DNA of 64,000 bases from Enterococcus sp. 9D6_DIV0238 (GCF_002174455.2 NZ_CP147246.1:1577501-1641500), one strand, 5' to 3'; counted from the stretch's first letter, positions 24,102 through 34,790 are shown. A program made the numbers and translations. The notes: generated by a model from the letters alone, not told the origin.

Positions 24102-25550
24102 ATGTATTCAATGCTAAAAAAAATCATTACAGAAAAAGATATTCAACGGCAGATCCTATTATTGGAGCAGTTGTTGAATCAGCAAACCATTACCGCAAAA
24201 AATCTGTCAGCTACTATAGGCACAACAGAACGAACGATTTTTTCAGATTTACAATTGATCCGTGAGCAGCTTCCATTGGGTTGGTCGATCGAAACGGACA
24301 GCTCTGGTATTCGTTTGGTGAACGCCAGCAATGCACTGACGAATGATATATGGGAACTATTTTTAGACCAGTCTGTCAGTGTCCAACTAGTCAAAGAACT
24401 ATTTTTCACTAAAGAATTGGTGACTCCTGTGTTTCTGCAAAATAGTGGTGTTTCGTTGGAAACCTTGAAACGCCATACAAAAAAAATCAACAAGCAGCTA
24501 AAATCCTATCATATCGAAATCAAATTGACTGCTTCCAGCGCCCAGTTATTGGGTGAAGAAAGTGCCATACGGATTTTTTATCATCGGCTGCTCGTTCCTT
24601 TTACCCACAATAATTATTTTTTCACAGATTATGCGATTCATGAAGAGCATTATTTCCTGTTTCTAAAAAAAATCAACCGCTCGTCGATTTCTGTCGATAC
24701 TGAACAAATTTTTGGTGCCTGTTGGTTTTTTATCAATACGATTCGTATCAAAGCGAATTGCCGTATCGAAACATTTCCATTTGAGCAATCAGATGCACTG
24801 TTCGCTTTGTATGCTCCCCACTTAGAGTATTTGTATGCTAAAGAAGGGATTTATTTACAAGGAGAAGAAATATTCTTTGCCTTTTTCTGCTTTTTAGAAA
24901 GCTGGAACTATGATAATCACTACGGTACGCAATTAAAGAATGTTTTTAATCAACAGTATGGTTCACTCGAAACAGCTGTACAATCATTTGTTGCCCATTT
25001 AGCTGAAGAAATCGAGCTGCCAAGATTAACTGCCACACCATTAGCATCTAATTTAGTTTTGTTACTGATCAAATATATTGAATCTCCTGTTTTATCTGAA
25101 ATGTTTCAACTGGAATATCAAGAATTGATTATGAGTAGACAGAATCAATGGCTGGATTTTAATACGAGAAATCAACAATTGTTAGCTATTCTAGGTTCAG
25201 AGGCGGCGATCCATTATCCAGATTATTTTTTCAATTTAGCAAGTTTACTGGAGCAGCAAGCGATTTTTTCTTTGCAGCCTCATATGCTGACTATTTATTT
25301 TATTTACCAAGGCGAGCCAGCCTGGAAAGCTTTTTTGCAGCAGGAATTGGCCGATTATCTTGGTAACCGCGTAATATTAAAGGCAATTGAATGGACTGAG
25401 TTAGCGCAAATCCAATTAAATGAGACGGATCTTCTTGTTTCTAATTTCCCGTTGGAACAGGTCGCTCATCCTGTTTTCTATATCTCTTCGATCCCAACAA
25501 AAAATGAGCTCCATCAATTGAAGGAGCTCACTTTAGATCCGTACCTTTAA
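24102..25550 (+). CDS. Mga-family transcriptional regulator (1)
   Basis: A 482-residue protein with N-terminal winged-helix DNA-binding segments ([27 protein letters not shown]) and a long PRD-like and Mga middle region. The C-terminal EIIB-like end reads [29 protein letters not shown] sits seven bases before ATG 24102. It is transcribed in the same direction as the esterase after a 67-base gap. No virulence or surface gene is adjacent downstream, so its target is unclear. Confidence 0.8.
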   Translation: MYSMLKKIITEKDIQRQILLLEQLLNQQTITAKNLSATIGTTERTIFSDLQLIREQLPLGWSIETDSSGIRLVNASNALTNDIWELFLDQSVSVQLVKELFFTKELVTPVFLQNSGVSLETLKRHTKKINKQLKSYHIEIKLTASSAQLLGEESAIRIFYHRLLVPFTHNNYFFTDYAIHEEHYFLFLKKINRSSISVDTEQIFGACWFFINTIRIKANCRIETFPFEQSDALFALYAPHLEYLYAKEGIYLQGEEIFFAFFCFLESWNYDNHYGTQLKNVFNQQYGSLETAVQSFVAHLAEEIELPRLTATPLASNLVLLLIKYIESPVLSEMFQLEYQELIMSRQNQWLDFNTRNQQLLAILGSEAAIHYPDYFFNLASLLEQQAIFSLQPHMLTIYFIYQGEPAWKAFLQQELADYLGNRVILKAIEWTELAQIQLNETDLLVSNFPLEQVAHPVFYISSIPTKNELHQLKELTLDPYL

Positions 25551-25558
25551 AGTAGTGA

Positions 25559-25595
25559 CTAGCGGCAAATGTCGCTGGTTGCTTTTTCTTTTTTA
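25559..25595 (+). terminator. Terminator after the Mga-like gene
   Basis: CTAGCGGC and GTCGCTGG form an eight-base stem (two G-U pairs) around AAAT, followed by TTGCTTTTTCTTTTTT. It overlaps the last codons of the convergent P-type ATPase gene. An additional GAGCTCC/GGAGCTC hairpin lies just upstream at 25505-25530 within coding sequence. Confidence 0.6.
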
Positions 25596-28111
25596 CTTCT
25601 CAAATGTCTAGTGATTCTTTTTTCAACCTCTACTGCTAAGAACAACAAGAACACATTTCCTAAAATAACGATTTGTTGCGCCATACTAAGTCCAACTGTT
25701 CCGATCAATTGTTGTGCGATAGGTAAAAAGACGACTGCTGTTTGTAGCAAAAGTAAAATCCCTAATGATACAAATAACGCTCTATTTTGTAGCAACCCTT
25801 TGTTTAACGATGGATTTACCAACTCTCTACAATTGATCATATATGCTGCTTGTGCTAAAACAATGTTTTGTAAAAGCATTGTTTGCTGTAACGCTTGTCC
25901 ATCAAAGCTCATTGCTAACAAGTACGCAGGGATCATGATGAGCAATGAAACATAGACGATTCTAAACATACTATAGCCGGATAAAATCCCTTCGTTCGTC
26001 TCTCTTGGCGGTCTTTTCATTGTATCTGCACTTGCTTTTTCAAAGCCTAGAGCATAAGACAAAGTGATCGTCGTTACCATGTTGACCCATAAAATTTGAA
26101 CAGGAGTCAATGGCAATGGCTGATTCGCCATAAGTGCCCATACAACGATCAAGCCTTGCGCCAACGCTGTAGGTAAAAAGAAATTGATCGTTTTCTTTAG
26201 ATTATCAAAAATCCGTCTACCTTCTTTTACCGCCTTAGCGATCGTATGGAAATTATCATCTGCTAAAACCATATCTGCCGCTTGCTTACTCACTTCACTG
26301 CCTTTGATTCCCATGGCAATACCGATATCCGCTTTTTTCAATGCAGGAGCATCGTTGACACCATCTCCTGTCATCCCGACAATTTCTCCATTATTTTGTA
26401 AAGCTGTTACGATTCTTAATTTGTGCTCTGGTGTTGTTCTGGCAAAGACATCGACTTGTTGTACTTGAAATGCTAGCTCTTCCTCTGTCAACTGGTCGAT
26501 ATCCACACCTTCTAATACCTTTGCAGTGTGCTTCAAGCCAATTTGCTCGCCGATCGCTTTAGCTGTTTCTTTATGATCTCCTGTGATCATTTTTACCGCG
26601 ATCCCTGCTTCTTGTGATTCTTTGACTGCTTGAATCGCGCTCTTTTTCGGTGGATCGATGATGCCGGCTAAGCCTGCAAACGTCAACTCTGACAGCATCT
26701 CATGTGTCAGTTCCTGTTGTGACGCTACTTGCTTATAAGCAAACCCAAGCACTCTTTGACCTTTTTTGCCCAGTGCGGAAGCTTGTCTTTGCCAGCTGAT
26801 TTGTTGTGTTTCAGATAAATTTGATTTTTCCATCAGGACTTCCGGAGCTCCCTTTACAAAGATAACCGCTCCTTGTGCTTCCGGATGTAAAGTTGCCATA
26901 TATTTATAGCTGGAACTAAATGGAATTTTCCCAATAACTGGTTTTAGTTTTAAATCAGCATCTTCCACGTAATGAAGCAGCGCTAATTCAGTTGGATTCC
27001 CCTGCAGCTCGCTTGCAGACTGATGATCTTTTAATTTTAATTCCTGACAGTTGTTCATGATTTCTTCGATCATTTGCGGCTCATCTGTTGCTAAGTCTAC
27101 AACGGTCATTTTATTTTCTGTCAACGTTCCTGTTTTATCAGAACAGATGACAGTCATCGCACCTAATGTTTCAACAGAGGGCATATTTTTGATAATAGCA
27201 TTTTCATCAGCCATTTCTTTTACGCCCATTGATAAGATCATTGTCAAAACTGCTGGCAATCCTTCTGGAATCATCGCAACGATCAAAGCGATCATTGCTG
27301 AAAATATCAGATTCCACTCCATTCCATGACGGAAGGTCGTGAAGAATAGAAGGAAAACGATCAGGAGCATGATTCCTTTAAAAATCTGCTTGTTTAGCTG
27401 GTGCATTTTTTTCACTAAGGGTGTTGTTTGCTGCTTGACTGATTGCAGCGCATGGTTGATTTTACCAATTTCAGTTGCATCGCCAGTTGCGACAACGATT
27501 CCTAAGGCTGAACCGGATTGAACCAACGTTCCGGAAAAAGCCATATTTTTTTGATCTCCTGCTGGTGCTTCTTTTGCTAAAACTTCTGTATTCTTCTCTG
27601 CTGCTTCTGATTCACCTGTCAAAATCGATTCTTCGATCAAAAGATCATGCACTTCAAATAGTCTTATATCTGCCGGTACGACATCTCCTGCTTTTAAAGC
27701 AACAATATCTCCTTGGACTAGTTCTTCTGCTGAAATCTGAGTTTTTGTTCCTTCTGAAAGGATGACGGCGTCTTGTCCCATCATTTGCTTCAGTCCATCC
27801 AGTGATTCTTCTGCTTTACGCTCTTGCCAGTAGCTGACAAAGCCATTGATCAATACGACGAGGAAAATGATCATCCCTTCAACAAAATCACCCGTCATAA
27901 ATTTCAAGATAGCGGCGGCTGTCAACACAAGCATCAATAGATCTGTATAATGTTTTAAAAATTTTTGCCATGGTTTTACTGTTTGTGTTTCTTCTATTTT
28001 ATTATAACCATCCGTTGACAGACGTCTCTTTCTTTCTAGTTGTGAAAGGCCATTGCGAGTCGTTTCTGTTTGTGTCATTATCTGCTGTGTTGTTTGTTTG
28101 TACCAGTTCAT
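25559..28111 (-). CDS. P2-type cation-transporting ATPase with altered ion-site residues
   Basis: An 850-residue membrane pump. TGES (165-168), the phosphorylated Asp325 in SDKTGTLT, KGAPEVL and MTGDGVNDAPAL are present, and about ten membrane segments fit the SERCA-like (P2A) fold. PEGLP in M4 (282-286) is retained. Aligned by eye with SERCA, however, the M5 Asn768/Glu771 positions read Ala and Gln (TALAQGL), and the M6 Asp800 position reads Thr (NMVTTITL). Calcium specificity is therefore doubtful, and another cation is possible. It is monocistronic and convergent with the Mga gene. Confidence 0.88.
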   Translation of the reverse strand: MNWYKQTTQQIMTQTETTRNGLSQLERKRRLSTDGYNKIEETQTVKPWQKFLKHYTDLLMLVLTAAAILKFMTGDFVEGMIIFLVVLINGFVSYWQERKAEESLDGLKQMMGQDAVILSEGTKTQISAEELVQGDIVALKAGDVVPADIRLFEVHDLLIEESILTGESEAAEKNTEVLAKEAPAGDQKNMAFSGTLVQSGSALGIVVATGDATEIGKINHALQSVKQQTTPLVKKMHQLNKQIFKGIMLLIVFLLFFTTFRHGMEWNLIFSAMIALIVAMIPEGLPAVLTMILSMGVKEMADENAIIKNMPSVETLGAMTVICSDKTGTLTENKMTVVDLATDEPQMIEEIMNNCQELKLKDHQSASELQGNPTELALLHYVEDADLKLKPVIGKIPFSSSYKYMATLHPEAQGAVIFVKGAPEVLMEKSNLSETQQISWQRQASALGKKGQRVLGFAYKQVASQQELTHEMLSELTFAGLAGIIDPPKKSAIQAVKESQEAGIAVKMITGDHKETAKAIGEQIGLKHTAKVLEGVDIDQLTEEELAFQVQQVDVFARTTPEHKLRIVTALQNNGEIVGMTGDGVNDAPALKKADIGIAMGIKGSEVSKQAADMVLADDNFHTIAKAVKEGRRIFDNLKKTINFFLPTALAQGLIVVWALMANQPLPLTPVQILWVNMVTTITLSYALGFEKASADTMKRPPRETNEGILSGYSMFRIVYVSLLIMIPAYLLAMSFDGQALQQTMLLQNIVLAQAAYMINCRELVNPSLNKGLLQNRALFVSLGILLLLQTAVVFLPIAQQLIGTVGLSMAQQIVILGNVFLLFLAVEVEKRITRHLRSKKEKATSDICR

Positions 28112-28251
28112 AAATTACTCCTCCTGCTTTTCTTGATACTTTTATTATACGTAGAGGAGTTACTTATAACGGTCGATAATTTCAGGGCTTCCTGAAAAAA
28201 ATGTGTCCTAATAACAAACTATTCACGCATATATCCACCTGTCTTAGTCAC

Positions 28252-28298
28252 AAAAAACGACTGGTCCATAACTCTACGAGTGACGATCCAGTCGTTTA
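28252..28298 (-). terminator. Terminator of the LTA-synthase-like gene
   Basis: AACGACTGG and CCAGTCGTT form a nine-base perfect stem, with TTTTTTG following on the minus strand. It lies 23 bases downstream of the LTA-synthase-like stop codon. Confidence 0.8.
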
Positions 28299-28320
28299 AA
28301 ACAAATAAATGGTACAAACA

Positions 28321-31300
28321 TTATCGGTCTATAACTGATTGACTTGCCCATTCAGCAGCGTACTCTTCACCCGCAGTCAAATCATACTGTATCAAACGGT
28401 ACTCATCCAGCAATTCTTTTTGCTTACTTGATAAGTCAGTTTCAGATAATGTTTCATTAGTATCGGTCACAAAGATCTTTTGACCATTATAGTTATTTGA
28501 AATACTAGCAGACGGATCTGTCGTTGAAGCTAACACTTCATTAGTCAACTTTGTCATCAATGCATAAAATGGGGTGATTTTAATATCAGCTTGCTCTAAT
28601 GCCAATGCTGAAAAATTGTAAGGAGCAACAATTTTCTTATTCAACTTCTGACTGCGCTCGCGGCTATAGCGATTACTATAAATAAAGTAATCCGTTTCAT
28701 GCTGAACTAAACCATATTTCCCCATATTATTCCCGCTGTAAAGAGAAGGTAAATGATCGCCATAAAAGACAAATGTGATCGGTTTTTCTATTTTGTCCAA
28801 TTCTTCGATAAAGTAACGAACTGCTTCATCCGTATAATACATTCCCTGCATATAAGTATTCAGCTCGGATTGTCGGTCTCTCACCACTGCATTCCCGCTA
28901 AATGAAAAATTATTCTCTTGATAATAATCTTTATAGGGCATGTGATTTTGCATTGTAGATAATTGAATGAACTGTGTCGTATCAAGGTTAGCCTTCAATT
29001 TATCCAGCGTTTCATTATAGGCTGAAAAATCGGAGATATAGATATTATCGTCTATTTTATCTTGGTATTTTAATTCATCCGGTCCATCTACATAATAAAA
29101 GGTATCGAAACCAAATTTTTCAAAGACATTTTTACGATTATAAAGAGTAGCAACATAGGGATGGATTGCTATATTGTCTTCAAATAAATTCGTGATGTTT
29201 GGTGAAATCATCTGTTTTTCTACTAATTGAGTATAAGGTGTAGGTAATGTAGGGGAAAGATTACTTATATCAAGACTTGTCAATGCTCCCCATTCCATAT
29301 TTGCAGTGCCTCCACCATATCCATTAGACAACATCAACCCGCTCGTCGTTTCTTTCATCAGCTGTCGAACATACGGCATAGGATCATTATCGATCGTCAG
29401 GTTAGGGACTCGTTTAGGATCACTAAAACTTTCACTAAGATTGAAGATCACCGTTTCATTTTCAGCCCAGTCCACTCGATCTTTATTGATGGTCTCTGCT
29501 TCTTTATCATACTTTTTCATGATTTCCTTGATTTTTTCTTCTGAGTAACCTGCCGGCTCATCCATCACTAATACATCGATATTGTTCAAAAATTGGACGA
29601 TTGGTCCATTGATTTGGGCGCCTAATTTTTGATTATAGAAATAACGATTGACTCTAAACAGATTAAAAAATAAATAAGACGGAGAATTTTTATGATTTAC
29701 AAAAAACAAACTTGAAAAGAACAGTACAATAACTGTCAATCCAATGCCTCTTTTTTTCCAGCTGATTTTTAAATTATATAAACGTTTTGCTCTACGTTCT
29801 AATACATAGCTGGAAATTGCCAATAAGATGATCACAGCTACCCCAGCAAAAATGATGATTGGGTTGACCATATCGATAATTTCATTTATTCCTGACAAAA
29901 GCTTTAAATCAGAAGGCAGCACTGGTTCTTCCCGCAACGCAATCTTTAAATAATTCGAAATCGTGATCACTAAATCAATAATCACAGTTAGGATAAATGA
30001 ATGCCAAAATTTGTTCGTGACTATCAATAAGAACATGAAAAACATCATGATGATCAAAACATTTAAAAAAATCGGTGCTTGTCTTTTCAGCAGAATAAAC
30101 CCATACGCATTTGCAGTATCAGAAACACTGATGCTCAATTGCGTCTCTGAAATCAAAAGCATTTGGATGATCGTGAACACATAAAAAAACATCGCAGTAA
30201 AGAGGAGACGCTGTTTCCTTTTTAGCCATTGACATACACTTAAAAGCTTACGCTGCAGATCTTTCGGTGATTCAACCGCCAATTTCCGAGCAATGAAAGT
30301 GAAACTCTTTGTTTTTTGAATCAAAATATTACCAAAGGTCAACATAACTGACGCACCAAACCAAAGAATGATATACATCACTAGTGATTTCAGCCATTGT
30401 GCTCCAGAATCTGGATAAGATTTTCGATAATACGTAGAAATAATATAAGGAACTAAAGGAACATTGATCGCCAGTTGGTTACTGATCAATGTTGCAGCAA
30501 TCATGTCCGTTGAAACATTCAACCTCAAATATTTCCGACTCTCCAGACTAAGGAATAAACTGACTGTATAGTACATAGCAAACAGAGAAAACGGCACACA
30601 AAAACGAGTTGCAGTCGACACATCATTTCTCATTTGTAAGGAGACTACAGCCATAATAAAAATAGTACTGACCAAAAATACCACACTGACTATCAAATGG
30701 ATCAAAGGAAAACGAACTTTTTGAAGTACTTTCATCCGTTTTAAAAAATAGCCGATCAAAACAAGATATAAGACCCACAGAATGCTCTTCCCTTCTTGGA
30801 ATCCCCATAAGTCTTTACTAAATAAGGTTGGTAACACCACAAACAAAAAAGAAGTAAACAACACACTTATTTTGAGTGTTTGTTCTGACGTTTGATCCAG
30901 CCAGGAGATAAGCACAGGTAAAAATAGCAATATAAGCACACAAGATACACTGTAGCCGAAATTATTTTGACTGATTGGAAAAAGAATCATCCAATAATCC
31001 CGTATATTAAGTGAATTTTGCAAGAAGAAGAAAAAAACATTGATCACTAATGATGTTAGTATATACAGTAGCAAATAATGGCTCAATTTCCTAAAAATGT
31101 TCTTTTCTTTAAATTTCTGCGCATAAAATCCTAAATAGATAGGAAAAATATTGATCCCTACCATCACAATCGCATTCACGATTTGATATAAATAGAACCG
31201 TGTCACATACCCCGAATATTCAGGAATTTCTATTGCTGAACGTAACACTCGTTGAACCACCATAAACAAACAGGCCACAATTATCGGTAAGTAATTGAAC

Positions 31301-31323
31301 TTTGTAGATTTGTTTTTAATCAT
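28321..31323 (-). CDS. LTA synthase-family (sulfatase-fold) phosphoglycerol transferase with extended polytopic N-terminus
   Basis: A 1000-residue membrane enzyme. The C-terminal extracellular sulfatase-fold domain (about 600-950) shows ETVIFNLSESFSDP, the nucleophile Thr in GYGGGTANMEW and metal-binding YGDHLPSLY. These are hallmarks of LtaS/OpgB-type phosphoglycerol transferases that use phosphatidylglycerol. Ordinary LtaS has five membrane helices and about 650 residues. Here some ten extra hydrophobic segments (about 1-350) precede a second five-helix block (about 370-530). The extra block loosely resembles an acyltransferase-3-type membrane domain, which is an inference. AAGGAAG precedes the ATG. 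The gene is monocistronic and probably modifies a wall or membrane glycopolymer. Confidence 0.82.
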   Translation of the reverse strand: MIKNKSTKFNYLPIIVACLFMVVQRVLRSAIEIPEYSGYVTRFYLYQIVNAIVMVGINIFPIYLGFYAQKFKEKNIFRKLSHYLLLYILTSLVINVFFFFLQNSLNIRDYWMILFPISQNNFGYSVSCVLILLFLPVLISWLDQTSEQTLKISVLFTSFLFVVLPTLFSKDLWGFQEGKSILWVLYLVLIGYFLKRMKVLQKVRFPLIHLIVSVVFLVSTIFIMAVVSLQMRNDVSTATRFCVPFSLFAMYYTVSLFLSLESRKYLRLNVSTDMIAATLISNQLAINVPLVPYIISTYYRKSYPDSGAQWLKSLVMYIILWFGASVMLTFGNILIQKTKSFTFIARKLAVESPKDLQRKLLSVCQWLKRKQRLLFTAMFFYVFTIIQMLLISETQLSISVSDTANAYGFILLKRQAPIFLNVLIIMMFFMFLLIVTNKFWHSFILTVIIDLVITISNYLKIALREEPVLPSDLKLLSGINEIIDMVNPIIIFAGVAVIILLAISSYVLERRAKRLYNLKISWKKRGIGLTVIVLFFSSLFFVNHKNSPSYLFFNLFRVNRYFYNQKLGAQINGPIVQFLNNIDVLVMDEPAGYSEEKIKEIMKKYDKEAETINKDRVDWAENETVIFNLSESFSDPKRVPNLTIDNDPMPYVRQLMKETTSGLMLSNGYGGGTANMEWGALTSLDISNLSPTLPTPYTQLVEKQMISPNITNLFEDNIAIHPYVATLYNRKNVFEKFGFDTFYYVDGPDELKYQDKIDDNIYISDFSAYNETLDKLKANLDTTQFIQLSTMQNHMPYKDYYQENNFSFSGNAVVRDRQSELNTYMQGMYYTDEAVRYFIEELDKIEKPITFVFYGDHLPSLYSGNNMGKYGLVQHETDYFIYSNRYSRERSQKLNKKIVAPYNFSALALEQADIKITPFYALMTKLTNEVLASTTDPSASISNNYNGQKIFVTDTNETLSETDLSSKQKELLDEYRLIQYDLTAGEEYAAEWASQSVIDR

Positions 31324-31602
31324 AAACTCTTCCTTTTTTACATTATAGACTTTAAATAAATAACATAACTTCTAGTATAACACAAAATTATTAGCCAGCC
31401 CATATCCTGTAAAAACTTAAGTATAAAGAAAACTAAATAACCGTTACTTGTCCATCTTTCAACTTTGGGGTCATTTATTGGCAAATTTTCCAGCCATCAA
31501 TTTATTTTATAACCTGTGCTGTTCATTTCATTCTGAGTTTATGTTTAAATTCTTTTAGTTATTAGGTCCATATTACTTGCTCAAACTAAACACGTGACTT
31601 TC

Positions 31603-32343
31603 TTAATAATACACCTCATCAAGAAAAAGTCCTTGCGCCGGCACTGTTTCGCCTGCTTCGCTTCGAACTTTTTGCTCAAATATGTCGTCGATCGTTGTGA
31701 TAGACCTCTTTCCACTGCCGATCTCCAAAAGTGTTCCCATGATGATCCGAACCATCTTATACAGAAATCCATCGCCGACAAATGTAAAATGAAGCAACTG
31801 GCCTTCACGTTCGATCGATAGCTCATCGATTGTTCGAACAGTAGATTTTTTTGTTTTCTTTAGAGCTGAAAAACCGATAAAATCATGTTTTCCAATCAAT
31901 TTTTGGCAGGCTTCATTCATTAAATCAATGTCTAGTTGTTGTGGAAATTGAAAACTATAGTTCCGTTCAAATGCTGTTGGAATAGACTCATTCCATACAT
32001 AATAGCTGTATTTTTTCCCAACCGCATTATATCGAGCATGAAATCGCTCAGGCACATCCTCTACCATTTTCACAACGATATCTCTAGGAAGATAACGATT
32101 TACGAACTCTATGATCTCCTTTGGATCCATTGCAGTGTTTGATTTAAAATTGGCCACTTGTCCATGTGCATGCGTTCCTGCATCGGTTCTCCCCGAGCCG
32201 ATGATCTCTATTTCTTCTCCTGTCATCTGTTTCAATACGTGTTCGATCTTGCCTTGAATCGTTTTATCAGAATTCCCGAGACGCTGCCAGCCAAGATACC
32301 TAGCACCATCATATTCGATCGTTAATTTTATATTCCTCATCAT
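31603..32343 (-). CDS. truA: tRNA pseudouridine synthase A
   Basis: A 246-residue TruA that forms pseudouridine at positions 38-40 of tRNA anticodon arms. Visible features are the N-terminal IKLTIEYDGARYLGWQ, the catalytic motif GSGRTDAGTHAHGQVANF with Asp54, the RFHARYNAVGKKYSYYVW strand and FLYKMVRIIMGTLLEIGSGK. Length is normal. AAGGAGAG precedes two adjacent ATGs. It stands alone and not in the ribosomal-protein/ecf operon, so it may be the second TruA paralogue often found in Lactobacillales; that is an inference from context. Confidence 0.95.
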   Translation of the reverse strand: MMRNIKLTIEYDGARYLGWQRLGNSDKTIQGKIEHVLKQMTGEEIEIIGSGRTDAGTHAHGQVANFKSNTAMDPKEIIEFVNRYLPRDIVVKMVEDVPERFHARYNAVGKKYSYYVWNESIPTAFERNYSFQFPQQLDIDLMNEACQKLIGKHDFIGFSALKKTKKSTVRTIDELSIEREGQLLHFTFVGDGFLYKMVRIIMGTLLEIGSGKRSITTIDDIFEQKVRSEAGETVPAQGLFLDEVYY

Positions 32344-32430
32344 CGTATTTCGCTCTCCTTACTCAATCTACTCTTCATCAGAAGTATCAACTTATACTAT
32401 CACAGAACAAATACTGAAACAATTTGAACT

Positions 32431-32594
32431 AAGAGACAAAAAAGTATCCGAAACAAAACGAAAAAAAGCTTTGTCTCGGACACTAATTTTTACTAAAAAA
32501 CGATAACCAGATAGACACTTCGGAAATTTCGCAAGTACCGAGTAATATGAAAAACTTCCAGCTCGAACCTAAACGATGTTCGTCTCATCTTTTT
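32431..32594 (-). repeat. Diverged hairpin repeat with terminator (copy 2)
   Basis: A 164-base unit with inverted ends (AAGAGAC ... GTCTCATCTTTTT). Inside, GTGTCCGAGACAAA pairs with TTTGTTTCGGATAC (12 of 14), followed on the minus strand by a T-rich run. It starts a few bases after the stop of the nucleotidase gene and should act as its terminator. The GAGACAAA arms recall the better-conserved repeats at 14.7, 34.7 and 40.7 kb. Confidence 0.6.
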
Positions 32595-32600
32595 AGCTAC

Positions 32601-34538
32601 CTATTTTTTTCGTAGTTCATTGATTTTTTGATAAAGCTCCCCTGTTGTTTTGATCCCTTCAGTATCTTTGGTATCCAGACCAGCTTTTTTCGTCAGCTCT
32701 TGGATCTCTTTATCCGTCACCGGCTCAGATATATTGATCGACGCAATATTCGCCACACCCTCTTCGCTAGGCAATTCTACTATTTCAGCATTGATCAACT
32801 CCACGACTGCTTTTCTTTCAGGCGCTTCTGTATCCACACCAACAATGCGCCAATTATTTAAAAGTTTCCCTTCATACACGCCATTTTTTTCTTCTTTGAT
32901 GTAACGAGCAGCCAGTTCACGAATTCGTCCTTCTTTTTCACCAAATGCCTCTTGCGAAAACGTGGAGTAGCCTTCTTTGAATTTACGTCCAGCCAAAGGT
33001 CCATCCTCTGAAACTAAAAAGTTCATTCGGTATTGATTCATGCCAATTTTTAAGTTTTCTCCATCTGTGATCGGCGTTTCATCGAGTCTTCGCAAATTAG
33101 TAATACGTTCGCCCGCTTTTTTGGATAGATCGATATCGTATTTTACATTGTAGAAACGATCATTTGTATTATATTTGCTGGAACGGCGTTCAATATTATA
33201 GCTGACCGTTACATCTCCTGGTTTTGTTTGATTGTAATAATCTGCTCCCCACTCCATATAATCCTTTAAATCTTTCCCTGTAATATCATAGACAGTCACT
33301 TCGCCATCTGTAAATTGATAATTTCGGGCAATATCTTTTTTCTTGATCTCTCCCATATCTAGAGAAGGCGTGTCTGTATCGATCTGAAATGCAACAACAT
33401 CCGCATTTTGACTATAATGAAGCATCACTTCGCCAAAGAAATTGACCAATGGCGTTTCTTGGATTTGTGCAGAAGAAATACCTTTGATCTCATCTTTTGG
33501 CACTAAATCCATTCCGGTTAGTTCACCCAGCACTGTATTAGCATCTTTTCTGGCTTTTTCATGAGAAGCTTTTAAAAGATCATTGATCTCCTGATCTTCT
33601 TCATAGCTGGCTACTTCGATCGCTGAACCAGCTTTTTTCTTCACTTCATAGCTGTCACCTTTTTTTACTAAGTCGATATCCACCCGAGAAACATATCGTC
33701 CGTATTTATCCGGTTCAACGATCAAAACATCATTGATAAACTCTTCTTCAACCAACGTGTGCATATGTCCTGCAAAAACAACGTCCAATTCTGGTACCGC
33801 TTCTGCCATATCAGCAACTCCTGTGTTGTGCACATCATTTTCATTATCGATACCCATATGAACAACACCGACAAGAACATCGACCTTCTTTTTCAGATCT
33901 TTTACAGCTTTTTTCGTTTCTTCTACTGGATCTGTCAATTTTTTCCCGTCAAAAATATCCGTATCCTTTTTAAATTCTGCGACCATCGGAGTTGTCATAC
34001 CGATAAATCCGATCTTGACACCGTCTTGTTCCACGATTTTATATGCATCATAATACGGCGTTCCATCCTCTAATGCGACATTCCCAGCTAAGACACCACC
34101 TTCGAATTGATCAGTGATCTTATCCAATACACCAAACCCGTAGTCAAACTCATGATTGCCCATTGTCCAAACATCATAATCCAATGCCTTCAAGACCTCT
34201 GTTGCTGGATGCGGCTCATCGTCTTTATATAGCTCTGCTGAATTATCCTGGATCAAGTCACCAGCATCAACTAATAATACATTGTCGTTTTTCGCTCTGA
34301 TTTCCTTTACGATCGTTCCAATTTGGGCAAAACTTCCGATTTTATTTTCAACGTCTGTCGCATAATCCCAAGCCATATAGCGCCCATGGATATCAGACGT
34401 TCCTAAAATCGTTACTGTTTTTTCATTGGTCTCCTGTTTTTCTCCACTACTTGCAGTATCCTTATTTTCTGAAGAACAGCCAGCTAAAAATCCCATCCCA
34501 AGTAAAATAGTTATTCCCATGCTTAAATACTTTTTCAT
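32601..34538 (-). CDS. 5'-nucleotidase / 2',3'-cyclic phosphodiesterase family lipoprotein
   Basis: A 645-residue surface lipoprotein. The signal peptide ends in the lipobox LAGC (FLAGCSSEN). The N-terminal metallophosphatase domain carries TSDIHGRYMAWD, LLVDAGDLIQDN, TMGNHEFDYG and VFAGHMHTLVEE. The C-terminal 5-nucleotidase domain (from about residue 345) contains NADVVAFQID and YQFTDGEVTVYDITG. It probably dephosphorylates extracellular nucleotides for nucleoside or phosphate salvage. A Lys/Glu-rich tail follows the C-terminal domain. No close Shine-Dalgarno was seen before the ATG. It is monocistronic. Confidence 0.9.
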   Translation of the reverse strand: MKKYLSMGITILLGMGFLAGCSSENKDTASSGEKQETNEKTVTILGTSDIHGRYMAWDYATDVENKIGSFAQIGTIVKEIRAKNDNVLLVDAGDLIQDNSAELYKDDEPHPATEVLKALDYDVWTMGNHEFDYGFGVLDKITDQFEGGVLAGNVALEDGTPYYDAYKIVEQDGVKIGFIGMTTPMVAEFKKDTDIFDGKKLTDPVEETKKAVKDLKKKVDVLVGVVHMGIDNENDVHNTGVADMAEAVPELDVVFAGHMHTLVEEEFINDVLIVEPDKYGRYVSRVDIDLVKKGDSYEVKKKAGSAIEVASYEEDQEINDLLKASHEKARKDANTVLGELTGMDLVPKDEIKGISSAQIQETPLVNFFGEVMLHYSQNADVVAFQIDTDTPSLDMGEIKKKDIARNYQFTDGEVTVYDITGKDLKDYMEWGADYYNQTKPGDVTVSYNIERRSSKYNTNDRFYNVKYDIDLSKKAGERITNLRRLDETPITDGENLKIGMNQYRMNFLVSEDGPLAGRKFKEGYSTFSQEAFGEKEGRIRELAARYIKEEKNGVYEGKLLNNWRIVGVDTEAPERKAVVELINAEIVELPSEEGVANIASINISEPVTDKEIQELTKKAGLDTKDTEGIKTTGELYQKINELRKK

Positions 34539-34678
34539 TTTTTATGCGTTCAGTACTGTACCAAACGACTCCCCCTTTTTCTTTATTAGAGTAAATCTCA
34601 AAAATGAATACCCTTTCATTACGGTAGCATAGTCTATTTTAGAAAACAACAGCTAGTCGTATATTTCAAAAAAAGAAC

Positions 34679-34790
34679 GAGAGCGGGACAAAACTAAAAA
34701 GCAGTTTTGTTTCGCTCTCTAAACCCGAATAAACGGCGAGAAAAAAGCAGCTCCTTCTTATTTCTCGGAGCTAAACACTTTTGTCTCAGC
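34679..34790 (-). repeat. Interspersed hairpin repeat, copy 3 (terminator of the ABC exporter operon)
   Basis: The unit starts with the long hairpin GAGAGCGGGACAAAACT/AGTTTTGTTTCGCTCTC (34679-34720), followed on the minus strand by GTTCTTTTTTTG. It ends in CTCGGAGCTAAACACTTTTG. The ends match the 14.7 kb copy in inverted orientation and the 40.7 kb copy in the same orientation. It lies between the nucleotidase and ABC genes. Confidence 0.75.
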
